From contig NZ_DJHF01000017.1 in assembly GCF_002433005.1 (NCBI RefSeq), positions 175,048 to 239,047 on the forward strand: a DNA stretch of 64,000 nucleotides. The letters are read 5' to 3'. The number at the start of each line of letters is the position of its first letter. The first letter of the stretch is position 1. The DNA is from Acetomicrobium sp. UBA5826 (lineage in GTDB: Bacteria; Synergistota; Synergistia; Synergistales; Acetomicrobiaceae). Below are positions 26,943 to 35,888 of this stretch, piece after piece. Both the position numbers and the translations under genes were made by a program. The notes under the pieces are model-generated. The model was given only the letters and a program-made list of their open reading frames with translations, searched no databases and was not told where the DNA came from.

Positions 26943-28657
26943 TAATCCATCCTCCTATTGCATAACCCCAACTTTGTCAAAAATACCAATACCACGAACA
27001 GGGGCAATCTCATTATGCGCTTTAGCCTCCACGGTTCCTGTATCGTCCGGTACAACCACTCTAAGCCCAATCTTTGCCAGGCAACAGGAGCTCTCTTTAA
27101 ACGTCCCGAGATCACGTCAAAACTTCCGCCCACCCCTATTGCAATTACACCCTTTAAATGCTTCAAGTTTCGATAGATCCATATTTCCTGCTTGGGCACC
27201 CCAAGGCCGACGAAAAGTATCTTGGCCCCGCTTTCGTTGATCAATTTACAAATATCAGAATCCCTCTCCTCAGAAAAGTAGCCATGATGAAAACCTGCTA
27301 TTTTTAGGTTTGGGTAGCTTTCATTGAGGCGCGCCGAGGCCTTTTCGACCACATCTTTGCTGCCCCCCAGTAAGAATATGGACATACCCCTGTTTTCTGC
27401 CATTTCACACAAATCGTTCATAAAATCGATGCCGGCTATTCGTTGCTGTATTCTCACGCCCAATAACCTAAATGCCCAGACTAACCCCATTCCATCCGGC
27501 AAAGACAAATCGGCGGATTTTACAGCTTCTCTAAGCTCATAATCGTGTCTCGATCTTTCGGCAACTAAAGCATTGGGGGTAACGATCATGTAACTTTTAT
27601 CATCTTCTTGACTTGCCCAGAATATCACTTTATTTAAGACATAATCCAAAGAGACGTTATCGACGAATATACCCCATAAAGATGGTCTGCGCTGATCCTT
27701 GGGTGCAGCATTTTTTGCGACATAAATCAGAAATGCCACTATTCCTGCCGCAAGAACGGTCATTGATATTTTCAACCCCCATGGCGATGGGACAAGCTGA
27801 AACAAAGCCACCGAGGTTCCTATGGTCATACAAAAAGCCGCGACCAACCTCACAGCCTGAGGGTGATCTATGCCTCGAGACACTAATTTTTCATAAAGAG
27901 AGACATTTCTCCAGCGGGCACTATCGGCAAAAGCCTTTCCAACAAAACCGAGAGAGGCTTCCATTAGCGGCAATGCAAATAGCGACAGAGGCAGCAAAAT
28001 AGTCGCAAAAGTAACGCCCTTGCTAACCCCTATGAGGGATGTACCGGCAATAAGGGTAGACCAAAAATACACCAACGGATAGCCTAACCTCCGATAAGTA
28101 TGGCCAATCCTACTCCAAAATATAAGACAGAGCGATATCCCGGCAAAGGAAATCCACATAGAATCTTTTAAGCCTTGGTCCAAAAAGAAACTGACACCCC
28201 ATAAAAGCACCCACGTTATAGCCATCAGGTGCCCTGATAATCCCGATATTTCATCGACCTCTGACAAAAAAGTCTGGCACAATAGCAACCAAGTCGCCGT
28301 AGCAATTATTGCCACACCTGAAGACAGATAGAAAAAATTTTCATTGCCCAAAGTTATGAATTGTATTCGCGGCCCCTCAAGGGCAAATGCTATAGCTAAG
28401 GCAATCTTCAAAAAAGGCCAAAACGGTGAAGAATACAACCTTTCCGCAGTAGCCACAACTGCGAAAATAATCCCAAAAGCCATTATAATGGAGGAGGTTT
28501 TTGTCCCAATTACAAGGGACAATAAAGACATGCTGGCAATCATAAGCATATCTCTTGTATAATCCCATTGGTCAGTCGTCAATCGTCTTTTTGTGATTTT
28601 TTCAAAGATCAAGCAAGCCAAAGCCGTAACTGCGATCAAGAGATAATCTGTGTCCAT
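26942..28657 (-). CDS. WecG/TagA-family glycosyltransferase fused to a degenerate WecA/TagO-like membrane domain
   Basis: A 571-residue protein. Residues 1-310 are a polytopic membrane region whose helix order and spacing follow the WecA/TagO/MraY prenyl-phosphate sugar-1-phosphate transferases, for example ILLPLSLFALP (220-230) and RGIDHPQAVR (261-270), like the family LGxxHRQAV. The catalytic motifs are gone: the second Asp of DGLDG is Ser138, the Asp of the FLGD motif is Tyr193, and HLHHR has become SLYEK (253-257). Residues ~325-571 are a GT26 WecG/TagA/CpsF domain with Thr360 (VTPNA) and Asp388 (LPDG), which match the proposed catalytic residues of TagA. It probably transfers a sugar to a prenyl-linked acceptor. 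SD GGAGGAG, ATG 28657; it heads the V-ATPase operon. Confidence 0.88.
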   Translation of the reverse strand: MDTDYLLIAVTALACLIFEKITKRRLTTDQWDYTRDMLMIASMSLLSLVIGTKTSSIIMAFGIIFAVVATAERLYSSPFWPFLKIALAIAFALEGPRIQFITLGNENFFYLSSGVAIIATATWLLLCQTFLSEVDEISGLSGHLMAITWVLLWGVSFFLDQGLKDSMWISFAGISLCLIFWSRIGHTYRRLGYPLVYFWSTLIAGTSLIGVSKGVTFATILLPLSLFALPLMEASLGFVGKAFADSARWRNVSLYEKLVSRGIDHPQAVRLVAAFCMTIGTSVALFQLVPSPWGLKISMTVLAAGIVAFLIYVAKNAAPKDQRRPSLWGIFVDNVSLDYVLNKVIFWASQEDDKSYMIVTPNALVAERSRHDYELREAVKSADLSLPDGMGLVWAFRLLGVRIQQRIAGIDFMNDLCEMAENRGMSIFLLGGSKDVVEKASARLNESYPNLKIAGFHHGYFSEERDSDICKLINESGAKILFVGLGVPKQEIWIYRNLKHLKGVIAIGVGGSFDVISGRLKRAPVAWQRLGLEWLYRTIQEPWRLKRIMRLPLFVVLVFLTKLGLCNRRMD

Positions 28658-28674
28658 CTGAGATACACTCCTCC

Positions 28675-28704
28675 TTCGACTGGTTTGTTTATTAATTTTA
28701 TCAT
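28675..28704 (+). promoter_or_regulatory. Candidate promoter for the DUF2993-like gene
   Basis: TTCGAC (28675-28680) and TATCAT (28699-28704) are separated by 18 bases. If used, transcription starts near 28711, which excludes the upstream in-frame ATG at 28703 and supports the start at 28724. It lies in the divergent gap shared with the wecG-like gene, for which I could not find a convincing promoter. Confidence 0.4.
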
Positions 28705-28723
28705 GAAAGGGTCGGTGTATAGA

Positions 28724-29524
28724 ATGAAGTTAAAGAAAAAAACAATTTCTTCAATATTTAGAAGTTTTTTAAAGATTTGTCTAGCCTGCTCGATAATAAC
28801 CCTTATTTTGCCCTTCAATCGAGCCTACGGTTCATCGGTAGAAAAACTTGCGACGGCCTTCACTAAAGAACTTACTCCAGAGCAAGCTATTATAATCGTC
28901 GACAACCCACCGACGGATGACGGATATGTGGGTCATTTGTATGTAAACTTAAAGGGGGCAGTTTTAGAAGGTTTAAGGATCGATGAAATATCACTCGAAG
29001 CAAAGGACGTATACTTTAACCCTCCAGCAAAATGGGATGAAAAACTGCGCCCCCAAAAAGTAGCAGAAGTATCATTTGAAGCCCGATTGCTTGAGGACGA
29101 CATAAATAAAGCTTTAAAAGAATACGAACTAAAGGACAAAAAATGGAGCAACTTCAAGTTCGATTTGAGAGATGGCCAGATTGTCGCCATTGCTGTCTAC
29201 GAGCAACCCCTGCTTCTTTTTAAACTCAACGTGCTGGTCAAGCTATCGGGTAAACTGGAAGTAGTCGATAAAGATAAGATATATTTGGTAGATTACAAAC
29301 TTTACGCTGACGGCTTCCGACTTCCCGAACAGGCGACACGCGATCTCGTTGAAAATGTACAACCACTTCTTGACTTCAGTGAGTTTATGTTTCCCGTTAA
29401 ACTGGACTCTGTCTATAATGACGAAGAAGCCCTATTTATACGCACTAAAGGAAAACCTGAACCATTTGACAATGCCCACCAATGGACTTACTCCTTAGCT
29501 AGCGAAAGTGCCGTATCTCGGTAA
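28724..29524 (+). CDS. Exported DUF2993 (LmeA-like) family protein
   Basis: About 267 residues. The N-terminus is basic (MKLKKK) followed by a hydrophobic stretch and a likely signal-peptidase site after NRAYG near residue 36. The rest is beta-rich with the pattern GLRIDEISLEAKDV and alternating hydrophobic strands seen in DUF2993/LmeA proteins, some of which take part in lipid or glycan envelope metabolism. Function here is unknown. ATG 28724 is preferred over 28703, which lies in the putative -10 box. It diverges from the wecG-like gene, so both may be envelope functions. Its last 26 bases overlap the convergent serS gene. Confidence 0.7.
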   Translation: MKLKKKTISSIFRSFLKICLACSIITLILPFNRAYGSSVEKLATAFTKELTPEQAIIIVDNPPTDDGYVGHLYVNLKGAVLEGLRIDEISLEAKDVYFNPPAKWDEKLRPQKVAEVSFEARLLEDDINKALKEYELKDKKWSNFKFDLRDGQIVAIAVYEQPLLLFKLNVLVKLSGKLEVVDKDKIYLVDYKLYADGFRLPEQATRDLVENVQPLLDFSEFMFPVKLDSVYNDEEALFIRTKGKPEPFDNAHQWTYSLASESAVSR

Positions 29525-30779
29525 GTCCTTTCATATAAGGTACCAATGCATCGGGGATTTTGATCGATCCATCGGCCTGCTGATAATTTTCCATTATCGC
29601 TATGAGACACCTGCCAACGGCTATGCCTGAGCCATTTAAGGTGTGAACGAAGCGTGTTCCCTTCGCACCCCGAGGTTTATAACGCGTATTCATGCGTCTG
29701 GCTTGAAAGTCTTCGCAATTACTGCAAGAACTGATTTCCCTGTATGTATTTTGAGAGGGCAACCATACCTCCAGGTCATAGGTCTTGCTGGCAGCAAATC
29801 CCATATCGCCGGTACACAAACATACGACGCGATAGGGAAGTCCTAGTCTTTTCAACACCTCTTCTGCATTTTGAGTGAGCTTCTCCAATTCATCGTAACT
29901 CGTCTCCGGCGTGCATATTTTTACAAGCTCTACTTTATCAAATTGATGTTGTCGAAGCATGCCCCTCACATCCCGACCGTGACTGCCTGCTTCTCTTCTA
30001 AAACAAGGCGTGTATGCAGTATAATAAAGGGGCAATACGTCTTCATCCAAGATTTCTTCGGCGTGCATATTGGTAAGGGGGACTTCGGCTGTAGGAATCA
30101 GCCATAAGTCATCGCTGTCGCAATGGTACAGATCATTGGCAAACTTTGGCAATTGTCCCGTTCCCGTCATGGTTTTCGAGTTCACGAGGAAAGGGGGTTC
30201 AAATTCCAAGTAGCCATGTTCGCGCGTGTGCAAGTCCAACATGAAATTTATAAGCGCCCTAGCCAGACGCGCTCCATATCCTTTCAATACTGTAAACCTG
30301 CTTCCCGCCAACTTTATGCCGGCCTCAAAATCCATCAAACCCATCTTTTCGCCCAGTTCCCAGTGAGGTTTGGGCTCAAAGTCAAACTTTGGCAGTTCAC
30401 CCACAGAACGCACTACAACATTATCTTCATCCGATTTGCCGACAGGAACGGATTCATGAGGCTTATTAGGGATCTGGAGCAATAAATCTCTAAGATTTTC
30501 TTCGATATCCTGAACTTCTTTGTCCAGGACTTTGATGTCTTCGTTGATATTTCTTATTTCTTCCATCAAGTCAGAGGGGTCTTCGCCCTTAGATTTTAAT
30601 TTAGCGACCTCTTTGGATCCTTCGTTCCTTTTTGCTTTTAAACCCTCTACCTCAATTAACTTCTGTCTGCGCAAAGAATCCAGATCTAAAAGTTCATCAA
30701 GAGGATATTCGTAGCCTCTGTTTTGGAGCATCCTCCTTGCCTCATCCGGATTTTCTCTGATCCATTTGATATCAAGCAA
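29499..30779 (-). CDS. serS: Seryl-tRNA synthetase
   Basis: Class II synthetase charging tRNA-Ser and, in selenocysteine users, tRNA-Sec, whose gene is also in this window. The N-terminal long coiled-coil arm (about 25-105) is present; motif 2 (CFRREAGSHG) and motif 3 (NGSGIAVGR) are intact. The start is TTG 30779, eight bases after AAGGTGG, giving the standard N-terminus M-L-D-I-K-W. A GTG at 30791 would add four residues. It overlaps the end of ribH by eight bases and is the last gene of the uvrC-rib operon. Confidence 0.96.
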   Translation of the reverse strand: MLDIKWIRENPDEARRMLQNRGYEYPLDELLDLDSLRRQKLIEVEGLKAKRNEGSKEVAKLKSKGEDPSDLMEEIRNINEDIKVLDKEVQDIEENLRDLLLQIPNKPHESVPVGKSDEDNVVVRSVGELPKFDFEPKPHWELGEKMGLMDFEAGIKLAGSRFTVLKGYGARLARALINFMLDLHTREHGYLEFEPPFLVNSKTMTGTGQLPKFANDLYHCDSDDLWLIPTAEVPLTNMHAEEILDEDVLPLYYTAYTPCFRREAGSHGRDVRGMLRQHQFDKVELVKICTPETSYDELEKLTQNAEEVLKRLGLPYRVVCLCTGDMGFAASKTYDLEVWLPSQNTYREISSCSNCEDFQARRMNTRYKPRGAKGTRFVHTLNGSGIAVGRCLIAIMENYQQADGSIKIPDALVPYMKGLTEIRHFR

Positions 30780-31263
30780 TTTGAGTACCACCTTTCTGAT
30801 TACGTATCTGAGAGAGCAAATTGACCATTTCTAAAGCCGCCAAAGCAGCTTCTGCGCCCTTATTCCCGGCCTTGCTGCCTGCCCTGAGCAAGGCTTGCTC
30901 CAGATTGTCGCAGGTGAGCACGCCAAAAACAACTGGTATTCGTTGTTCCAGTGCAATCTTTGCCAAGCCCTTCGAGACCTCTGAGGCCACGTAATCGAAA
31001 TGAGGAGTATCTCCTCGAATAATTGCCCCTAAAGGGACAACTGCGTCGTAGTCGCCCGATAGGGCCAGTTCCTCGGCTATCAAGGGCAACTCCCAAGCAC
31101 CGGGAACCCAATATAAATCGACATCCTGCGGTCTGACACCGTGCCTGAATAAAATATCCTTGGCCCCTTCGATTAATTTATTTGTTATCAACTCATTAAA
31201 TCGAGAGGCCACCAATGCTACCCTTTGGCCTTCTCCTATAAGATTGCCCTGAAGAACACGCAT
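30772..31263 (-). CDS. ribH: 6,7-dimethyl-8-ribityllumazine synthase
   Basis: Condenses the RibA/RibD-derived pyrimidine with dihydroxybutanone phosphate in riboflavin synthesis. The 163-residue protein has SRFNELIT, PGAWELP and GAIIRGDTPHFDYV, which line the active site, and a complete C-terminus. SD GGAGG is eight bases before ATG. It is downstream of ribBA by 44 bases and coupled to serS. Confidence 0.97.
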   Translation of the reverse strand: MRVLQGNLIGEGQRVALVASRFNELITNKLIEGAKDILFRHGVRPQDVDLYWVPGAWELPLIAEELALSGDYDAVVPLGAIIRGDTPHFDYVASEVSKGLAKIALEQRIPVVFGVLTCDNLEQALLRAGSKAGNKGAEAALAALEMVNLLSQIRNQKGGTQIA

Positions 31264-31307
31264 GACATCATCCTCCTAAGTTATTGTTATAGATCTCGGT
31301 CTTCTAT

Positions 31308-32528
31308 TCAATCAAATAGATGCCCCAGTTTTTCTTTTTTAGTCTTTAGATAATTTAAGTTATAGGAGTTTGGCTCTACCTCGATAGGTACCCTCTCGAT
31401 AACCTCCAAGCCATATCCCTCTAAACCAATAACTTTTTTGGGATTATTAGTCATTAGGCGCAGCTTTCTTACCCCTAAATCGAAAAGTATCTGTGCGCCA
31501 ACGCCATAGTCCCTTAAATCGGGGCTCACTCCAAGCTTAATATTGGCCTCAACAGTATCCAATCCCTTTTCCTGAAGTTCATATGCCTTCAGCTTTTTAT
31601 ATAACCCTATTCCCCTGCCCTCTTGTCGCATATAAAGCACAATACCTTTTCCTTCCTGTTCTATCATCTGCATTGCCCTATGAAGTTGTGGCCCACAATC
31701 GCACCTCAAGGATCCAAAAACATCTCCCGTAAGACATTCGGAATGAACTCGCACCAACACTTCATCGTCTTCCTTTATATATCCTTTAACAAGAGCTATA
31801 TGCAACCTGTCAGGATCATCGTCCAATATCCATCTATAGGCATGGGCAACGAATTTACCATACTCGGTGGGAAGATCCACAGTAGAAACCCTCTCAACGA
31901 GCTTCTCCCGTAAGTGTCTATAGCGTATTAAACTCTTTATAGTCGTTATTTTGAGCCCGAATTTTTTGGCAAATTCAATTAACTGGGGCAACCTTGCCAT
32001 GGTGCCGTCATCGTTCATTATCTCGCATATTACCCCAACCGGCTCTAAACCTGCAAGTCTTGCCAAGTCCACCGCAGCTTCAGTGTGGCCAGCTCTTTTT
32101 AATACTCCACCCCTTCTGGCTATAAGGGGAAACATATGGCCGGGACGGCGAAAATCCGAGCTTTTAGCGCATGGATCCGCCAGGAGTTGGGCAGTGACAG
32201 CTCTATCTTCAGCGGATATCCCCGTCGTTGTACCATTTTTCGCATCGACGGAAACGGTAAAAGCTGTGCCGTGAGGGTCCGTGCTGTGCGTAACCATGGG
32301 CTCTAAATCCAATTGTCTTGCCCTTTCCTCCGTCAGGGGAACGCATACCAACCCCCTTCCGTATTTGGTCATAAAATTGATGGACTCCGACGTAACCTTC
32401 GAGGCCGCCATGAGCAAATCCCCTTCGTTCTCTCTGTCCTCGTCGTCTACAACAATTATCATCTTACCCTCTTTGATAAGATCGATGGCTTCTTCCGGTG
32501 AAGCGAAAACCTCATCTGACAGGGCCAT
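31308..32528 (-). CDS. ribBA: Bifunctional RibBA (DHBP synthase / GTP cyclohydrolase II)
   Basis: About 407 residues. The N-terminal RibB half (DDEDRENEGD acidic metal loop) makes 3,4-dihydroxy-2-butanone 4-phosphate from ribulose 5-phosphate. The C-terminal RibA half (HSECLTGDVFGS with C..C.C zinc ligands in LRCDCGPQ, RQEGRGIGL) opens GTP. The two feed RibH and RibD respectively. ATG 32528 is 10 bases after AAGGGGG; in-frame ATGs at 32549 and 32537 lack good spacing. Confidence 0.96.
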   Translation of the reverse strand: MALSDEVFASPEEAIDLIKEGKMIIVVDDEDRENEGDLLMAASKVTSESINFMTKYGRGLVCVPLTEERARQLDLEPMVTHSTDPHGTAFTVSVDAKNGTTTGISAEDRAVTAQLLADPCAKSSDFRRPGHMFPLIARRGGVLKRAGHTEAAVDLARLAGLEPVGVICEIMNDDGTMARLPQLIEFAKKFGLKITTIKSLIRYRHLREKLVERVSTVDLPTEYGKFVAHAYRWILDDDPDRLHIALVKGYIKEDDEVLVRVHSECLTGDVFGSLRCDCGPQLHRAMQMIEQEGKGIVLYMRQEGRGIGLYKKLKAYELQEKGLDTVEANIKLGVSPDLRDYGVGAQILFDLGVRKLRLMTNNPKKVIGLEGYGLEVIERVPIEVEPNSYNLNYLKTKKEKLGHLFD

Positions 32529-32555
32529 TTTTTCCATTCCCCCTTCCATTTTCCA

Positions 32556-33215
32556 TTAACTCCAACCGTAACGAGCTAATTTTTCCCATGTTAAATCATT
32601 TTTTTGTCTTTCTCCGCTACCGCTAAGCGGACCCCTTAAAAACCGTTCTATATATTTGCCTATTATATCCGTTTCAAGATTCACCATATCCCCTACCTTG
32701 AGATCGCCAAGGGTCGTAAGCTTTAGCGTGCTTGGAATGACACCAACAGTAAATAAATTTTCTTCAACATCTATAACCGTCAAACTAACTCCATCGACGG
32801 CAATGGATCCCTTTGGGAGAATATAACGAATCAGAGAAGGGTCGGCTTTAACTCTCAACACGATAGTCTCCGTCTTCCTCGATATCCCGCTTACAAAACC
32901 AACACCTTCCACATGACCCAGCACTATATGACCACCCAGGCGATCACCTACTTTTAAAGCCCTCTCTAAGTTTACTTTATCAAAGGGCTTTAACATGCCC
33001 AACTTGGTTACAGTAACTGTTTCTCCCATCATTTCAGCTACAAAACAGGAGCGTTCTCTTTTGACGACGCTTAAACATGCACCCGAGACAGAAACGGATT
33101 CGTTTAGGGCAAGTTCCCCTGAAATCTCTGGAGCTTCAATAGTCAAGTTCGTTACATCGCCACGCCTATCCAGGGACAACACTATGCCAATTGTTTCGAC
33201 TAAGCCCGTAAACAT
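32556..33215 (-). CDS. ribE: Riboflavin synthase (alpha subunit)
   Basis: Catalyses the dismutation of two lumazine molecules to riboflavin. The 219-residue protein starts with the canonical MFTGLVE and contains two lumazine-binding repeats (about 1-97 and 98-195), with GHIVLGHVEG at the junction. ATG overlaps the ribD stop (TAATG). Confidence 0.96.
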   Translation of the reverse strand: MFTGLVETIGIVLSLDRRGDVTNLTIEAPEISGELALNESVSVSGACLSVVKRERSCFVAEMMGETVTVTKLGMLKPFDKVNLERALKVGDRLGGHIVLGHVEGVGFVSGISRKTETIVLRVKADPSLIRYILPKGSIAVDGVSLTVIDVEENLFTVGVIPSTLKLTTLGDLKVGDMVNLETDIIGKYIERFLRGPLSGSGERQKNDLTWEKLARYGWS

Positions 33216-34306
33216 TACATATCGACCTCCAAAAAGAGATCATCGTCCAGTTTCTTCATACCCCGTATCCTTCCAATGGGAATTTCGGACATCGATATTA
33301 AGGATAATCCCGAAAAGGCGCCCTTCCCTCGGCCCATTATCTTGGGAGCGTAGAAAAGAGCCATCTCATCGAACAACCTAGCATCAAAAAAAGAAGATAG
33401 CACATTTGGCCCACCCTCGACCAGCAAATAGTGCACGTCCATAGAGGGCAACTTGTAGACCATTTCCTTTATATCCAGGAACCCTCGGGAATCGGTAGGA
33501 ATCTGCATTACCCCTGCCCCTCTCGAAATTATCTCCTCCACCTTCTGAGGGGAGGAGCCTTTGGATGTCACCACTAAAACATCGCCCTCTTTAAACACCT
33601 TGGCGTTGATAGGAATTCTTAAATGTGTATCCAAGATGATCTTAAGGGGGTGTTCTCCGTCTACATATCTTACGGTCAACTCCGGGTCATCTTTCAATAT
33701 TGTCCCTATTCCTACGAGGACGGCATCCGCTTCGGCACGAAGCAAGTGAGATCGTTTGAGAGAGCTTGGCCCAGTTATCCAACGGCTGCTTCCGTCCGAA
33801 AGAGCTACATCGCCATCCAAACTCATTGCAGCTTTCAAGGTAATCCATGGCCTACCCTCTTCAAATACTTTTAAAAAACCTCTGTTCAGCCATCTCGCCT
33901 CATCGCTGAGCATGCCGGAGACAACCTCCACACCATGCGAACGAAGATATTCAACCCCTCTTCCCCTGACCTTGGGAAAGGGGTCTTCCGTTGAAATGAA
34001 CACCCTTTTTATTCCCTTTTCAACTATCAAAGGAGCGCAGGGAGGGGTGCGACCATAATGTATACACGGTTCTAAATTTACGTAAAGCGTTGCCCCTCTG
34101 GACATATCCTTGGCCATTGACAAGGCCATGACCTCAGCATGTGGAGATCCGGGGCATCTATGAAAACCCATGCCAACAATTTTATCGTCCTTGACAACTA
34201 CACAACCGACCCTCGGATTTGGGCTTGTCCTGCCTGTCCCCCTTCTGGCCAAGCTGAGCACAATACGCATATAATATTCATGTTGTCTTTTTTCCGATGC
34301 TTTCAT
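33215..34306 (-). CDS. ribD: Bifunctional RibD (pyrimidine deaminase/reductase)
   Basis: About 363 residues. The N-terminal CMP/dCMP-deaminase-like domain has the zinc motifs HAE and PC..HYGRTPPC. The C-terminal RibD reductase domain has TLKAAMSLDGD, GPSS and LLVEGGP. It performs two successive steps of riboflavin synthesis. Its start lies inside the end of uvrC. ATG 34306 is seven bases after GGTGAT; ATG 34312 and GTG 34318 are possible. Because the leader is uvrC coding sequence, there is no room for an FMN riboswitch directly upstream. Confidence 0.95.
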   Translation of the reverse strand: MKASEKRQHEYYMRIVLSLARRGTGRTSPNPRVGCVVVKDDKIVGMGFHRCPGSPHAEVMALSMAKDMSRGATLYVNLEPCIHYGRTPPCAPLIVEKGIKRVFISTEDPFPKVRGRGVEYLRSHGVEVVSGMLSDEARWLNRGFLKVFEEGRPWITLKAAMSLDGDVALSDGSSRWITGPSSLKRSHLLRAEADAVLVGIGTILKDDPELTVRYVDGEHPLKIILDTHLRIPINAKVFKEGDVLVVTSKGSSPQKVEEIISRGAGVMQIPTDSRGFLDIKEMVYKLPSMDVHYLLVEGGPNVLSSFFDARLFDEMALFYAPKIMGRGKGAFSGLSLISMSEIPIGRIRGMKKLDDDLFLEVDM

Positions 34307-35807
34307 TATCATTATCACCTTTTAAATACATAAGAATATGCCTTGCCAACCTTGGTCCGATATTGTCTACCCTTTCCAATTCCTCCGGAGTTTTAGAAGC
34401 TATGTGAGATACGCTGCCAAAAGCAGCGAGAAGAGCTGCCGCTCTTCTTTTTCCCACTCCGGGAATGTCTTCCAGGGCCGAACGACTATAGCGTTTACTG
34501 AATTTGTTGTTGTGCGACGAAAGGGCAAACCTGTGAGCCTCATCTCTGATCCTTCTGAGAAGATTCAACCCCGGGTCATCCAAAGGGAGCTTCAGAGGAC
34601 TCCTGGTGTTGGGCAAATAAAGCTCTTCTTCCTCTTTGGCCAAAGCAACTGCATAAATGTTCTCTATTCCCAGTTCGTTTAAAGCCTTCAAAGCAAAAGA
34701 AAGCTGTAGCGCGCCACCATCTACCAATAGAAGTTGGGGCAAAGGCATGTTTTTCTCTATGAGCGACGAATATCGCCTTCGGACTATTTCCTCAATTGAA
34801 CGAAAATCATCTATTCCCTCCACCGTTTTAATGACATAACGACGATATAAAGAAGGATTTGGCATACCCTGTTCGAAAACCACAAAGACTCCATAGGTCT
34901 CCCTTCCAGACAAATGGGAAATGTCGCATCCTTCTATTCTCCAAAGGGGGGAGCCTATACCCAAGATTTCCTGCAGCCTTTCGAGGGCTTTCCAAATCTC
35001 TTTATCCAAAGGATCTCGAAGGGCAAAAGAGATCTGTTGTCTGCTTAAACGCCAAAGGGCCCTTATTGCATCTCTATAGAAGGCCGCCTTCTCAAAAGCA
35101 AGAGATTCCACGGCTTCATTCATTTTCTTTCTGAGGCTTTCAACCAGTGCACTTGTTTGCCCCCTCAAGAAGAGTATTACATCATCGACCAATTCCTGAT
35201 ATTCCCTTTGAGTGCAAAGACCCGCACATGGTCCAAGGCATTTACCCATGTTGTACCTGAGACAGGGTCGACTTTGGACGGGAGCTTCCTTCAAATTCAA
35301 ACTGCAGTTTCTCAAAGGAAAATAACGCTCCATAAGTCTCAAGACCTGTCTAAGTTCCTTTACTCTTGTATAGGGGCCGAAGTAAGTGGAGCCATCATCG
35401 GTCTTATGTCTGGTTATCTCCACTTTGGGGTAGGGATCCCTGGTAATTTTTATATAGGGATAACGTTCTCCCATTTTAAGTTCTATATTGAAAAAAGGTT
35501 GATAATGCTTTATCAAACGGGCTTCAACAATTAGGGCTTCTGCCTCCGTTTCCGTCCTTATGAAGGATATGTCTCTGATTAGCTCCACGAGCTTTCTCAA
35601 TCTTGGGGAGGCAAACCCATTATGTCGAAAATATGACGAAACTCTTTTTTTCAGGGACTTAGCCTTCCCAACATACAATATCTTGTCTTCTTCGCCGTGA
35701 AATATATAAACCCCCGGCCTGTTCGGAAGGTTTCTTACCTTTTCAGATAAATAAGTTGGCACGCTTTGTTCGACTTCTTTTTTTCTGGGCATCTTATATT
35801 TTTCCAT
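34278..35807 (-). CDS. uvrC: Excinuclease ABC subunit C
   Basis: Makes the dual incisions in nucleotide excision repair. Domains: GIY-YIG nuclease (PGVYIF, ILYVGKAKSLKKR) at about 30-110; four cysteines in RPC..GKC..GPC..GLC that match the Fe-S ligands of E. coli UvrC; a UVR motif near 230; an RNase H-like nuclease domain (GCDISH, LVDGG); and two helix-hairpin-helix motifs (IPGVGKRRA, VDNIGPRLA). At 509 residues it is shorter than E. coli UvrC (610). It is the first gene of the uvrC-ribD-ribE-ribBA-ribH-serS operon, with a strong promoter 25 bases upstream. Confidence 0.96.
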   Translation of the reverse strand: MEKYKMPRKKEVEQSVPTYLSEKVRNLPNRPGVYIFHGEEDKILYVGKAKSLKKRVSSYFRHNGFASPRLRKLVELIRDISFIRTETEAEALIVEARLIKHYQPFFNIELKMGERYPYIKITRDPYPKVEITRHKTDDGSTYFGPYTRVKELRQVLRLMERYFPLRNCSLNLKEAPVQSRPCLRYNMGKCLGPCAGLCTQREYQELVDDVILFLRGQTSALVESLRKKMNEAVESLAFEKAAFYRDAIRALWRLSRQQISFALRDPLDKEIWKALERLQEILGIGSPLWRIEGCDISHLSGRETYGVFVVFEQGMPNPSLYRRYVIKTVEGIDDFRSIEEIVRRRYSSLIEKNMPLPQLLLVDGGALQLSFALKALNELGIENIYAVALAKEEEELYLPNTRSPLKLPLDDPGLNLLRRIRDEAHRFALSSHNNKFSKRYSRSALEDIPGVGKRRAAALLAAFGSVSHIASKTPEELERVDNIGPRLARHILMYLKGDNDNESIGKKTT

Positions 35808-35838
35808 CTACCTCCGGGCTTCCTAATTCTTTGTTCTT

Positions 35839-35868
35839 ATTATAGGATTATTATTGGGATTTTGTCAT
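35839..35868 (-). promoter_or_regulatory. Sigma-70 promoter for the uvrC-rib-serS operon
   Basis: On the minus strand ATGACA (35863-35868) and a perfect TATAAT (35839-35844) are spaced by 18 bases. Predicted initiation near 35832 gives a leader of about 25 bases, so there is no room for a riboswitch before uvrC either. Confidence 0.75.
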
Positions 35869-35888
35869 ATAAGAAGGGAGAGAGCAAC

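Noticed and set aside
28568..28723. An upstream extension of the DUF2993-like gene inside the wecG-like gene.
   Set aside because: It lacks an SD and has no signal-peptide character; the basic/hydrophobic export signal begins at 28724.
35766..35888. An upstream extension of cysS overlapping the start of uvrC.
   Set aside because: The canonical CysS N-terminus and the SD are at 35889; the extension is antisense to uvrC and its promoter.
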